Source of the DNA: an uncultured Lentisphaeria bacterium | Lineage (GTDB): Bacteria > Verrucomicrobiota > Lentisphaeria > JABSQK01 > CAJWLW01 | DNA: 7,598 nt | Direction of reading: 5' to 3' | Assembly (NCBI GenBank): GCA_913042885.1 | Contig: CAJWLW010000242.1 | Coordinates: forward strand, 1-7,598 | Shown: positions 1 through 7,576 of the stretch, in pieces | Position numbering within the stretch: position 1 is the stretch's first letter | How the letters are laid out: every line of letters begins with the position of its first letter | The notes under the pieces: model-generated | Told to the model about the DNA's origin: nothing | Database searches by the model: none | The model's input: the letters and a program-made list of their open reading frames with translations, nothing else | Translations under genes and position numbers: made by a program

Positions 1-3000
1 CTGAACGACTTGCCGCCGTCGACATGACTGCGCATCGGCAGCATGTTGACGCAATGACCAACAAGTCGCTGGCCATCGACCAGTCCCTGGCCAGCCAGCG
101 AGATGCCGACGACGATATCGTTCTGTCCGGACAATCGCGCCAGCAGGATCTTGTACGCCGTCAGCAGCGTCGTCGAGAGTGTGCTGCCGTTTTTCGCGCC
201 GACCTTCTTGATGTCCTTGTAGATTGCATCATCTATCGGCATGTGCAGGGTCCGTCCGCTGAACGTCTGGATCGGCGGCCGCGCCCCACGGGTCGGCAGT
301 TCCAGAGGCTCCGGCACGTCGGTATACCAATCGGTCCAGAACTTCTCGGTCGCGGCCGCAGCTTCGGTGGCAGTTTGTGACGCCTGCCATCGGCAAAATT
401 CGCCGATCTGCATTGCCGGTTCGAGCTGCGCACTGACGCCCTGGCACTCGGCGGAGTAAAAAGCCCCGAGATCCTCGAGCACCACGCCCGATGACCAACC
501 GTCACAGATAAGATGATGTACCGACAAAAGAAGGCGGAATTCCTGGTCCGCAACCTGGAAGAGATGGATCCGGAGCAACGGGCCTTCGACAATATCGAAC
601 GGCATATCGACAACCGACTGGATCGACTCCGTCAGTTGCGTCTGGCGTTCGTCGACAGACACGGACGTGAGGTCGGTGAATGGTACGTCGATCTCCAACA
701 CCCGTTGAATTTCCTGATACGAGCCGTCGTCGGCAAAGGTCGAGCGTAACGCCTCGTGGCGCGCCACTGTCTGCTGGAGTGCAGACGTCATTGCCTCGAC
801 ATTGACCGTACCCGTGAGCTTGAGAACCAGATTCTCGTTGAACGCCCGGGAACTGTTGTCATTGATCTGGGTCGCCAGCCACAACTCGATTTGTGCAGAA
901 GTCAGCGGCTCGCGTTTGGCTTGCCCCGGAGCACCCCCGGCGAGAAAGTTGCCGGACTGCATGTCGTCGATGCTGGACTTGAATGCATCGATGCAAAACT
1001 CGATATCCTCGTCGGCATGCGCCGGTGTCACGAAAATCGCGCGGTGCTCCCAGATGTGCACCAGCTTTTGCCGGAGATAGTAGAAGTACAGGGCCGAGTA
1101 CTGGTCTTCTTCGAGGAAGTTCAGGTACGACATCGATCCGCAATGCTCGAGCTGCAGCGGCGCACCTCTCAACTTGATGTAATCGTTGACCTCCTGAGCG
1201 AAATAATCGCCACGTTCCATGCAGGCTTGTTGCAACTCCGGTCCTTGTTCGTTCAGGTACCTGATGACCGCCCTGGCCGCAGCGATCGCCAACGGGTGAC
1301 GCACGAAGGTGCCGGCGAAATAAGTCACACCAACTTCCGGTGCCGACTCGTCACCGTACTCCCAGCTGCCGCCATCCAGTGCGTCGAGGTACTTCGATTT
1401 GCCCGCCAACAGACCGATCGGCATGCCGCCGCCAATGATCTTACCGTATGTGCCCATGTCTGAATCAATGCCGTAAAATTCCTGCGCACCTCGCGGATGC
1501 AGGCGAAACCCGGTAATCACCTCATCGAAAACCAGTGCGACGTCGGCTGCCGTCGTCCACTCTCGCAACGCCTTCAGAAATTCGTGCGGTTGCAGGTCGG
1601 GATGGCGTGCCTGCACAGGTTCGACAATCACCGCAGCGATGTCGTTGGCATGCTGTTTCATGATCTCAATCGAATTCATGTCGCCGTAGTCGAGGACAAT
1701 GACGTTTTCTACGGAGGCCCGCGGAATCCCCGGTGCAACAGGCAGTGTGCGGATGTTGTCCGCACGGTTCATCGGCCGCACCAGCACCTCGTCCATAATG
1801 CCGTGGTAATCATTGTCGAACATCACGATCTTATCGCGGCCGCTTACTGTTCGCGCCAGACGCATGGCAGCCATCACCGCCTCCGAACCGGTATTGCAGA
1901 ACGCGACTCGCTCCATCTTCAAGAGCTCACATATGTCGGCTGCCGCCTGTCCGACGTACGGGGACTGCGGGCCGATCTCGACGCCGCATGACAACTGCTC
2001 GGTCAGCGCCTGCGTGATCCACTCGGGCGAATGCCCAAAGTATACCGAGCCGAAGCCCATGGTCATGTCGACGTACTCGTTGCCGTCTATGTCCCACAGG
2101 CGCGACCCCTTTGAGCGATCGGTGACGATAGGGTAGACCATCTCCTTCCATATCGACTTGAAACCGGCGACGGCACGTGGGTCGGCCAGTTGCGCCCGGT
2201 GCTTGGCGGTCAATTCCTTCGACTTCGACGTTTTTGCGGTATACGAATCGATCAACGAACTCAACGCCTTCTCCTGGACGTCGTCCAGTCCGGTCGTCGA
2301 CTTGTCGACCGGCTTCCACGGACCGAATCGTTTTGGTTTTTCGGAAGCAGGTTCGTCCGGCTGCTTGACAGGCTTGTCGGCCGCAGCCGGGGCAGCAGCT
2401 TTTTCTGCCGACACGGGTGCCGGCGCAAATGCGTCGGGCGGCAGCGCTGCATCGATGAACTCTGCCAACGCCCTCGGCGTTGGGGTATCTTCGAGAAGCT
2501 GGCGAAAAGTGACGTCGACGCCAAACGTTTTCTTGAAGGTCATCGTCGCCTGAGTCAGGAACAGCGAATCGAACCCGAGTTCGAGGAAGGACGCATCGAT
2601 TTCGATATCTTCGGGATCGAGGCCGCCGAGATCCTCCATCGTCGCCTTGAGTTGGTCGAGTATACGTTCTTTGCGCGATGCCGCAGGTGTAGCATCTGGC
2701 GTGGCAATTTCCTCTTCTGCTGGTGATAAAACCGGTCGTTCCACCGCCGCAGCGGGGGCGGGGATGGCGGTGTCCAGATAGATATCGCTGTCGCCGGCCG
2801 GTGCCGAACTGCCGACCGGCCGCGTACCCGGCGGCGGATCGATCCAGTGGCGCTTGCGTTCGAACGGATAGACAGGCAACGGCACCCGCCGCCGGCGTTC
2901 GCCGCTGTCGAACCCCTGCCAGTCGATGGCCGCGCCTTCGGCCCACAGGCGGCCGAGGGCATTTAGCATGTTGACGATGTCCGGATCACTGCTTTGGATG

Positions 3001-5510
3001 TGGCCGAGCGATGACAGCACAACCTGCTCGGACGAAGCCTGCAACCCGAGCCTGGCCAGTGAATACAAGGTGTTGCCCGGGCCGACCTCGAGCAGGATAT
3101 CGTCGGCTTCCTCCGCCAGCACCTGACGTCCGTCATTGAAGCGCACTGTCTCCCGCATGTGCCGCCCCCAATACGCCGGGTCGACGGCCTGCTCCGGCGT
3201 GATCCAGGTGCCGGAGACGGAGGAGATGAATGGCACTTGCGGGGCCTGCAGCCCGATGTTACGGAAGGCGTCGGTAAACTCCTCCAGAACAGGGTCGACC
3301 ATGGCCGAATGAAAGGCGTGCGACGTGTGCAGTTCGCGGCAGGCAATGTCGCGCTGCGCCAACTCGGCGGCAAATGATTCAACAGCTTTGTGCGGACCGG
3401 AGACGACGCAACTGTTCGGGGCGTTGACTGCAGCAATCGCCAGCTCGTCGGACAGCAACGGCTTCAGTTCGGCCTCCGGCAAGGTCACCGCCATCATGTC
3501 ACCGCCGGGCAGGCTCTGCATCAACCGGCCGCGCACCGCCAGCAGCATCAGTGCGTCTTCGAGAGAAAAGACGCCGGCGAGACAGGCCGCCACGAATTCA
3601 CCGATGCTGTGACCGATCATTTTTGCCGGGCGCACGCCCCAGGACATCCACAACTGGGCGAGTGCGTATTCAATGATAAAAATTGCCGGCTGGGCAATGA
3701 CTGTTTGCCGGACGTTCTCGGCGGCGGCTTCAGCGGCGTCCGGACCCGGGAACATTATTTCGCGAATGTCCGACTTCAGCCTGGGTTCCAGCAGTTGGGC
3801 GCACTCGTCGATCGTATCGCGAAACACCGGTTCGCTGTCATAAAGCTGTCGCCCCATGTCCGGGTGCTGCGAGCCCTGGCCGGGAAACATGAAGGCCACG
3901 GCCCGGTCATGGCGGCGTGATTGCACCGTTGTAACGCGCTTCTTTTCGAGTGTCTCGAGCACCGCAGCAGCGTCACCCGCATCGCGACAGACCGCAAAGC
4001 GTCGTTGGGCAAATGTTCGACGCCCAACCCGCAGCGTGTAGGCAGCGTCGGCAAACCACCCGGCGTCCGCAACCGGTTCGCGGAACTGCTTTGCGAGTTC
4101 CACCGTGGCGGCATCAAGTGTACCGGTGTTTCGGGTCGAAAGCACAATCAGTTGCCAGTCACGCCGCGACGTCGTCGGCTCGGCATCCGGCGCTTGCTCG
4201 ATCACGGCATGGGCATTGGTACCACCGACACCGAACGAACTGACACCGGCCAGGCGCAGTGGCCGGTCGGTTTGCCATTCGGTCAGTTTGTCGACGATAT
4301 AGAAGGGTGTCGTCTCGATATTGAATTTCGGATTCGGTTTCTCGAAATTGATGCTCGGCGGGATGATGCCGTGCTTTATCGCCATCGCGCACTTGATCAA
4401 CCCGGCAACGCCGGCGGCAGCATCGAGATGCCCGACGTTTGACTTGACCGACCCGAGGCCGCAAAACTGATTGCGCTCGGTTCCGGCGCGAAAGGCCTGG
4501 GTCAGTGCGGCCACTTCGATCGGATCTCCCAGTGGCGTCGCGGTGCCGTGCCCCTCGACGTAGGAAAACTCATCCGGTTCGACGCCTGCCATCGCGTGGG
4601 CCATGGCGATGACTTCTGCCTGGCCGCTGACGCTGGGCGCCATATATCCGACTTTGTCGGAACCGTCGTTGTTGATGGCGATGCCGCGAATCACAGCGAT
4701 GATCGAGTCACCGTCCTCGACCGCTTCCGAATAGCGCTTGAGCAGAACCATGCCGGCGCCGTTGCTGAACAACGTGCCTTCCCCCCGTTCATCGTAGGGC
4801 CGGGTGTGGCCGTCGGGCGATGAGAAATGACCTTCGAAATAGCTGTAGCCGCGCTTCTGCGGCACCAGGATCGTCACACCGCCGGCCAGTGCCATGTCGC
4901 ACTGGTAATTGAGCAGGCTCTGGCAGGCGTGATAGACCGCCACCAGCGAGGTGGAGCAGGCCGTCTGAATGCTCACACTCGGCCCCGTCAGGTTGAGCTT
5001 GTACGAGATGCGCGTCGGCAGGTAATCCATTTCGTTGCCAAGTTCTGTGACCAGATCGTCCACTGCCGGAATGGTGTCGCGGTTCGGCAGCAGGTTGTTC
5101 GGGTAATAATTATTGCGCGCCTTGCCGGCAAAGACGCCGATGCTGCCGGCATAGTTCTCCGGTACGTACCCGGCGTTCTCCAGGGTGTGCCAGGCAACTT
5201 CCATAATGACGCGATGCTGCGGATCATTGAGTTGCGCCTCACGCGGTGTCATGTCGAAGAAACCGGCATCGAAGCAGTCGGCATCGTCGAGCACCCCGCC
5301 GCGCCGCACGAAATTCGGATTGTCGCGGACTGCATCGGGATTGACGCCGGCCTCGGCAAGTTCTTCGTCGGTGAATGTCGTGATCGATTCACGCCCAGCC
5401 AGCAGGTTCGCCCAGAACGCATCGACGTTCTCGGATGTCGGCAAACGCCCTGCCAGGCCGATAATGGCGATACTTTCGAGGGCATCCAGGTTGTCGTTTT
5501 GATCACTCAT
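1..5510 (-). CDS. Hybrid PKS-NRPS megasynthase, KS-AT-ACP-aminotransferase-C (3' end outside window)
   Basis: One open frame of 1836 codons from ATG at 5510 to the window edge. It extends a carrier-bound starter with malonate, transaminates the beta-ketone and hands the beta-amino acyl chain to an NRPS module. KS (about 13-439): TACSTS with C185, EGHGT with H321, K356 and NVGH with H361, so a full Cys-His-His set. AT (about 540-840): GQGSQ, GHSIGE with S635, R660, and HAFH at 731-734 (H734 probably catalytic), a malonyl-CoA signature. The post-AT linker contains YPFERKRHWI. ACP (about 942-1018): LGFDSL with S982. Then a Pro/Ala/Lys-rich linker. Class III PLP aminotransferase (about 1117-1510): NTGSE at 1206-1210, YHG at 1235-1237, FDEVITGFR with D1329, and TYGK with Schiff-base K1357. 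Condensation domain from about 1533: LTSAQIELW from L1536, HHLICDGWS with H1666 and D1670, and VGHCVNMLP near the cut. No KR, DH, ER or methyltransferase fits between domains. About a third of the C domain is missing; an adenylation-carrier module would be expected next. McyE and the MycA/ItuA synthetases have related cassettes. Confidence 0.95.
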   Translation of the reverse strand, partial: MSDQNDNLDALESIAIIGLAGRLPTSENVDAFWANLLAGRESITTFTDEELAEAGVNPDAVRDNPNFVRRGGVLDDADCFDAGFFDMTPREAQLNDPQHRVIMEVAWHTLENAGYVPENYAGSIGVFAGKARNNYYPNNLLPNRDTIPAVDDLVTELGNEMDYLPTRISYKLNLTGPSVSIQTACSTSLVAVYHACQSLLNYQCDMALAGGVTILVPQKRGYSYFEGHFSSPDGHTRPYDERGEGTLFSNGAGMVLLKRYSEAVEDGDSIIAVIRGIAINNDGSDKVGYMAPSVSGQAEVIAMAHAMAGVEPDEFSYVEGHGTATPLGDPIEVAALTQAFRAGTERNQFCGLGSVKSNVGHLDAAAGVAGLIKCAMAIKHGIIPPSINFEKPNPKFNIETTPFYIVDKLTEWQTDRPLRLAGVSSFGVGGTNAHAVIEQAPDAEPTTSRRDWQLIVLSTRNTGTLDAATVELAKQFREPVADAGWFADAAYTLRVGRRTFAQRRFAVCRDAGDAAAVLETLEKKRVTTVQSRRHDRAVAFMFPGQGSQHPDMGRQLYDSEPVFRDTIDECAQLLEPRLKSDIREIMFPGPDAAEAAAENVRQTVIAQPAIFIIEYALAQLWMSWGVRPAKMIGHSIGEFVAACLAGVFSLEDALMLLAVRGRLMQSLPGGDMMAVTLPEAELKPLLSDELAIAAVNAPNSCVVSGPHKAVESFAAELAQRDIACRELHTSHAFHSAMVDPVLEEFTDAFRNIGLQAPQVPFISSVSGTWITPEQAVDPAYWGRHMRETVRFNDGRQVLAEEADDILLEVGPGNTLYSLARLGLQASSEQVVLSSLGHIQSSDPDIVNMLNALGRLWAEGAAIDWQGFDSGERRRRVPLPVYPFERKRHWIDPPPGTRPVGSSAPAGDSDIYLDTAIPAPAAAVERPVLSPAEEEIATPDATPAASRKERILDQLKATMEDLGGLDPEDIEIDASFLELGFDSLFLTQATMTFKKTFGVDVTFRQLLEDTPTPRALAEFIDAALPPDAFAPAPVSAEKAAAPAAADKPVKQPDEPASEKPKRFGPWKPVDKSTTGLDDVQEKALSSLIDSYTAKTSKSKELTAKHRAQLADPRAVAGFKSIWKEMVYPIVTDRSKGSRLWDIDGNEYVDMTMGFGSVYFGHSPEWITQALTEQLSCGVEIGPQSPYVGQAAADICELLKMERVAFCNTGSEAVMAAMRLARTVSGRDKIVMFDNDYHGIMDEVLVRPMNRADNIRTLPVAPGIPRASVENVIVLDYGDMNSIEIMKQHANDIAAVIVEPVQARHPDLQPHEFLKALREWTTAADVALVFDEVITGFRLHPRGAQEFYGIDSDMGTYGKIIGGGMPIGLLAGKSKYLDALDGGSWEYGDESAPEVGVTYFAGTFVRHPLAIAAARAVIRYLNEQGPELQQACMERGDYFAQEVNDYIKLRGAPLQLEHCGSMSYLNFLEEDQYSALYFYYLRQKLVHIWEHRAIFVTPAHADEDIEFCIDAFKSSIDDMQSGNFLAGGAPGQAKREPLTSAQIELWLATQINDNSSRAFNENLVLKLTGTVNVEAMTSALQQTVARHEALRSTFADDGSYQEIQRVLEIDVPFTDLTSVSVDERQTQLTESIQSVVDMPFDIVEGPLLRIHLFQVADQEFRLLLSVHHLICDGWSSGVVLEDLGAFYSAECQGVSAQLEPAMQIGEFCRWQASQTATEAAAATEKFWTDWYTDVPEPLELPTRGARPPIQTFSGRTLHMPIDDAIYKDIKKVGAKNGSTLSTTLLTAYKILLARLSGQNDIVVGISLAGQGLVDGQRLVGHCVNMLPMRSHVDGGKSF
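5507..5510 (-). promoter_or_regulatory. ATGA stop-start overlap coupling the two genes
   Basis: On the minus strand the four bases read ATGA. The ATG opens the PKS-NRPS gene and the TGA at 5509-5507 closes the FkbH gene. The roughly 20 bases upstream (5511-5530) show no purine-rich ribosome-binding sequence, so the second gene probably relies on translational coupling or reinitiation. The start is supported because the KS domain begins about 13 residues later. Coupling would help make the loading protein and the synthase in matched amounts. Confidence 0.85.
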
Positions 5511-7576
5511 TTGCGGCTGCGCGGGCGCTGTTGTGCCAGCACTTCGCGCTGGCGTCGGGCGCGTTCTCGGACGTCCCGGAATTGCGGCTGATCCCGTCGC
5601 GCGTCATCCAGGAATTCGGCCATTGCCCGGACTGTCGGGTACTGAAACGTTTTGGTAACGGGAAAGTCGGTGGCGAACGCCTCCTGCAGGCGGCTGTGTA
5701 CCGACACGATGCGCAGGGAGTCCCCGCCCAGGTCGAAGAAGTTGTCATCGACGCCGACGCGATCGAGACGCAGGACTGTGGCCCAGACAAACGCGATACG
5801 CTTTTCAGTCTCCGTTTGTGGTCCGATGAACTCGAAATCTAACGCCGAACGCTGCCGGACAGCGGCCGCATGAACAGCACCCAACACCGCCTCCGGATTG
5901 CCTAGTTCCGTCGCGATCCGCGTCACCAATGCGGTCACCGCAAGACCTGTTGTGATAAACGTCGCGGTGGCAGAGGATTCTTGCGGGTCGGCGGAATCCT
6001 GCGGCACTGCAGCGCTTGACGGCTCGTAACGGACGCCGGCTGCGGTTGCTGCCGGAATGCTGTAAAGCCACTCGCTATCGCCGTCATTGCGGAACTCACC
6101 TGCGACAGCCTCGACGAAAGTACGCGCCGGCTCGTTGCGTTCAGTCGGTTTGAACGGCAGTTCCAAATGACTTAAACCGGCCGCCAGCGTCTGCTCACCG
6201 AGGTATGCAAGCATGCGATGCTCGACACCACGTCCGAGTGTCCGGCAGCTCATCAACAACGTGTCGATTACGATTGCGGACGCCGTCGAACGATAGATCA
6301 TCGCGCCGACAAGCCCGTAATCACCAAAGCGGTCGCTGACGTCGACTACCACGATCGTTGATGCCGGTTCCGTCTGCACGGCCCGGATCTGAGCTGCATC
6401 GAAGCGATGTGTCGTGAAGTTGAACTGGTTTGTGCGCTGTGTCATCTGCGCCACCCGCTCGACATCCGCATCGGTCATCGGCCGGATAGTGGTCACCAGT
6501 TGCAGCCCCTGGAGAAAATCATCGATCGTCAGCGTTTGCCGACGCAGCCCGTGTCGCTGTTTTTCCGCCTGGTACATCGCGGTGCGCCGGCGATCTTCCG
6601 CGGTCGTTTCGAAGTGGTCGAAAATCCACAGATTATCGAGAAACTCCGGAAGCACTTCCGGGCTGTCCGGCAGGTTGATTGTCGTGACTTCTGGACAGCC
6701 GGCCTGGACCTCGGCGCATTCCACAGGATTGTCATCAACAAAAACAAAACTGTCCAGCCCCAACTGCAGTTCCGCTGCCAGCTCCGTTAGGTTTACAGAC
6801 TTCGCGTTCCAGTTGATGCGGGTCGCAGCGATATGGTCACTGGCAAGCGGCATCTCCTGGCGCTCGAACACAGCATCGACGTCCGCCTGATGATTCTTGC
6901 TGCACAGGCACAGCAGTCTGCCGGCATCGTGCTGGGCGACCATAAAACTCTGGAGCTTACGCCGCGGTTCATCGATAACCACGCCATCGGGACCGTCTTC
7001 TCCACAGATGCCGGTCCACAAGGTATTGTCACAATCGAGGACGATTGCCTTCAACGGTGTGCGCGACGCATCGTAGACATGCCGCACAATCGCGGTGCCC
7101 AGCTCGGCAAAGAAAAGATCCGTGTACGGCACATGCCCGGCGTGCTCGGCGGCAGTGTCGTGAATTTGCGAGCTCCGCAATCGACGACAAAGTTGTTCGG
7201 CGACGATTGTGCGTACGCCGGCGAGTGGTGCCAGGGCCGCAGCGATCCGCTGCTCATCGTTTGTCTGCGGCTGCAGCGATGGACAGAGAACGACCAGCAA
7301 CGGTGACGGGGCTGTTCTGGCTGCAGCAGTCATGGCAGCGATGAAATCGTCGACAGCGCCGGCCGTCTCACGCCAGTCGGCCAGGCGTACGAGCACGACG
7401 TTGAGCCCGCCACGGTTCGAGGCAAGCAGGCCGGAATCGGCGAGCAACTCCTGAAAGACCTGGTTATACCGCGCAAACGCGACGGTACCAGGCATATCCA
7501 ACTCGGTTAGCCAGAAGTCGAGGACTTCGCCAACCGGTTCGGCAGTAAATGTCGCAGTGATCGCAATCGCACTCAT
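5507..7576 (-). CDS. FkbH-like glyceryl transferase/phosphatase fused to a carrier domain (probable PKS loading protein)
   Basis: Complete 689-residue protein. FkbH enzymes take a glyceryl group from 1,3-bisphosphoglycerate, remove phosphate and deliver it to a carrier-protein thiol in the cytoplasm. Residues 1-170 form the N-terminal extension seen in longer family members, with a conserved-looking NVVLVRLADW stretch near 59-68. The HAD-like core has motif I DCDNTLW from D181 (D181/D183 the expected acid pair), LCSKN at 224-228, K259, and VFVDDNPVE at 278-286. A GNAT-like half follows, with DRFGDYGLVG at 415-424 and SCRTLGRGVE at 443-452. After an Ala/Ser/Pro-rich linker (about 508-540) comes a carrier domain (about 585-658) with LGGDSL; S620 should carry phosphopantetheine. 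The tail 659-689 is highly charged and ends Arg/Lys-rich, a possible docking segment. Its stop overlaps the next gene's start. The frame stays open upstream to the window edge but has no other start codon there. The family call is firm; glyceryl specificity is inferred, and lactyl or another C3 unit is possible. Confidence 0.93.
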   Translation of the reverse strand: MSAIAITATFTAEPVGEVLDFWLTELDMPGTVAFARYNQVFQELLADSGLLASNRGGLNVVLVRLADWRETAGAVDDFIAAMTAAARTAPSPLLVVLCPSLQPQTNDEQRIAAALAPLAGVRTIVAEQLCRRLRSSQIHDTAAEHAGHVPYTDLFFAELGTAIVRHVYDASRTPLKAIVLDCDNTLWTGICGEDGPDGVVIDEPRRKLQSFMVAQHDAGRLLCLCSKNHQADVDAVFERQEMPLASDHIAATRINWNAKSVNLTELAAELQLGLDSFVFVDDNPVECAEVQAGCPEVTTINLPDSPEVLPEFLDNLWIFDHFETTAEDRRRTAMYQAEKQRHGLRRQTLTIDDFLQGLQLVTTIRPMTDADVERVAQMTQRTNQFNFTTHRFDAAQIRAVQTEPASTIVVVDVSDRFGDYGLVGAMIYRSTASAIVIDTLLMSCRTLGRGVEHRMLAYLGEQTLAAGLSHLELPFKPTERNEPARTFVEAVAGEFRNDGDSEWLYSIPAATAAGVRYEPSSAAVPQDSADPQESSATATFITTGLAVTALVTRIATELGNPEAVLGAVHAAAVRQRSALDFEFIGPQTETEKRIAFVWATVLRLDRVGVDDNFFDLGGDSLRIVSVHSRLQEAFATDFPVTKTFQYPTVRAMAEFLDDARRDQPQFRDVRERARRQREVLAQQRPRSRK

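Noticed and set aside
756..1463. 235-codon plus-strand reading frame opposite the aminotransferase and condensation regions
   Set aside because: Antisense to a region with clear motifs (TYGK, LTSAQIELW) in the minus frame. No recognisable domain in the plus-strand product and no ribosome-binding or promoter context was seen.
1000..2162. Reading the aminotransferase as a free-standing glutamate-1-semialdehyde aminomutase (hemL)
   Set aside because: The fold is related, but it is in frame within one polypeptide between an ACP and a condensation domain, with no stop or start, matching PKS-embedded aminotransferases rather than the haem pathway enzyme.
2260..2480. Possible extra domain (methyltransferase or ketoreductase) between ACP and aminotransferase
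   Set aside because: The stretch is a Pro/Ala/Lys/Glu-rich linker followed by a short helical lead-in to the aminotransferase. There is no Rossmann-type glycine motif and it is too short for either domain.
1927..2946. 339-codon minus-strand reading frame rich in Arg, Gly and Cys
   Set aside because: It lies out of frame inside the AT-ACP-aminotransferase part of the PKS gene. The true frame there carries the ACP core and aminotransferase motifs; this one shows no domain motifs and has the composition of a GC-rich frame shadow.
3390..3920. 176-codon plus-strand reading frame opposite the AT domain
   Set aside because: The minus strand encodes the AT with its GHSIGE and GQGSQ motifs across the same bases; the plus-strand product has no recognisable fold and is best explained as a shadow.
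5511..5530. GC-rich stretch at the gene junction considered as a terminator or hairpin
   Set aside because: It is inside the coding region of the FkbH C-terminus, has no following T-run on the minus strand, and the two genes overlap, so termination there would be unexpected.
4827..5591. 254-codon plus-strand reading frame opposite the KS domain and the gene junction
   Set aside because: It runs antisense across the KS N-terminal half and the FkbH/PKS junction, ending in a low-complexity Arg/Ser tail. No protein family is recognisable.
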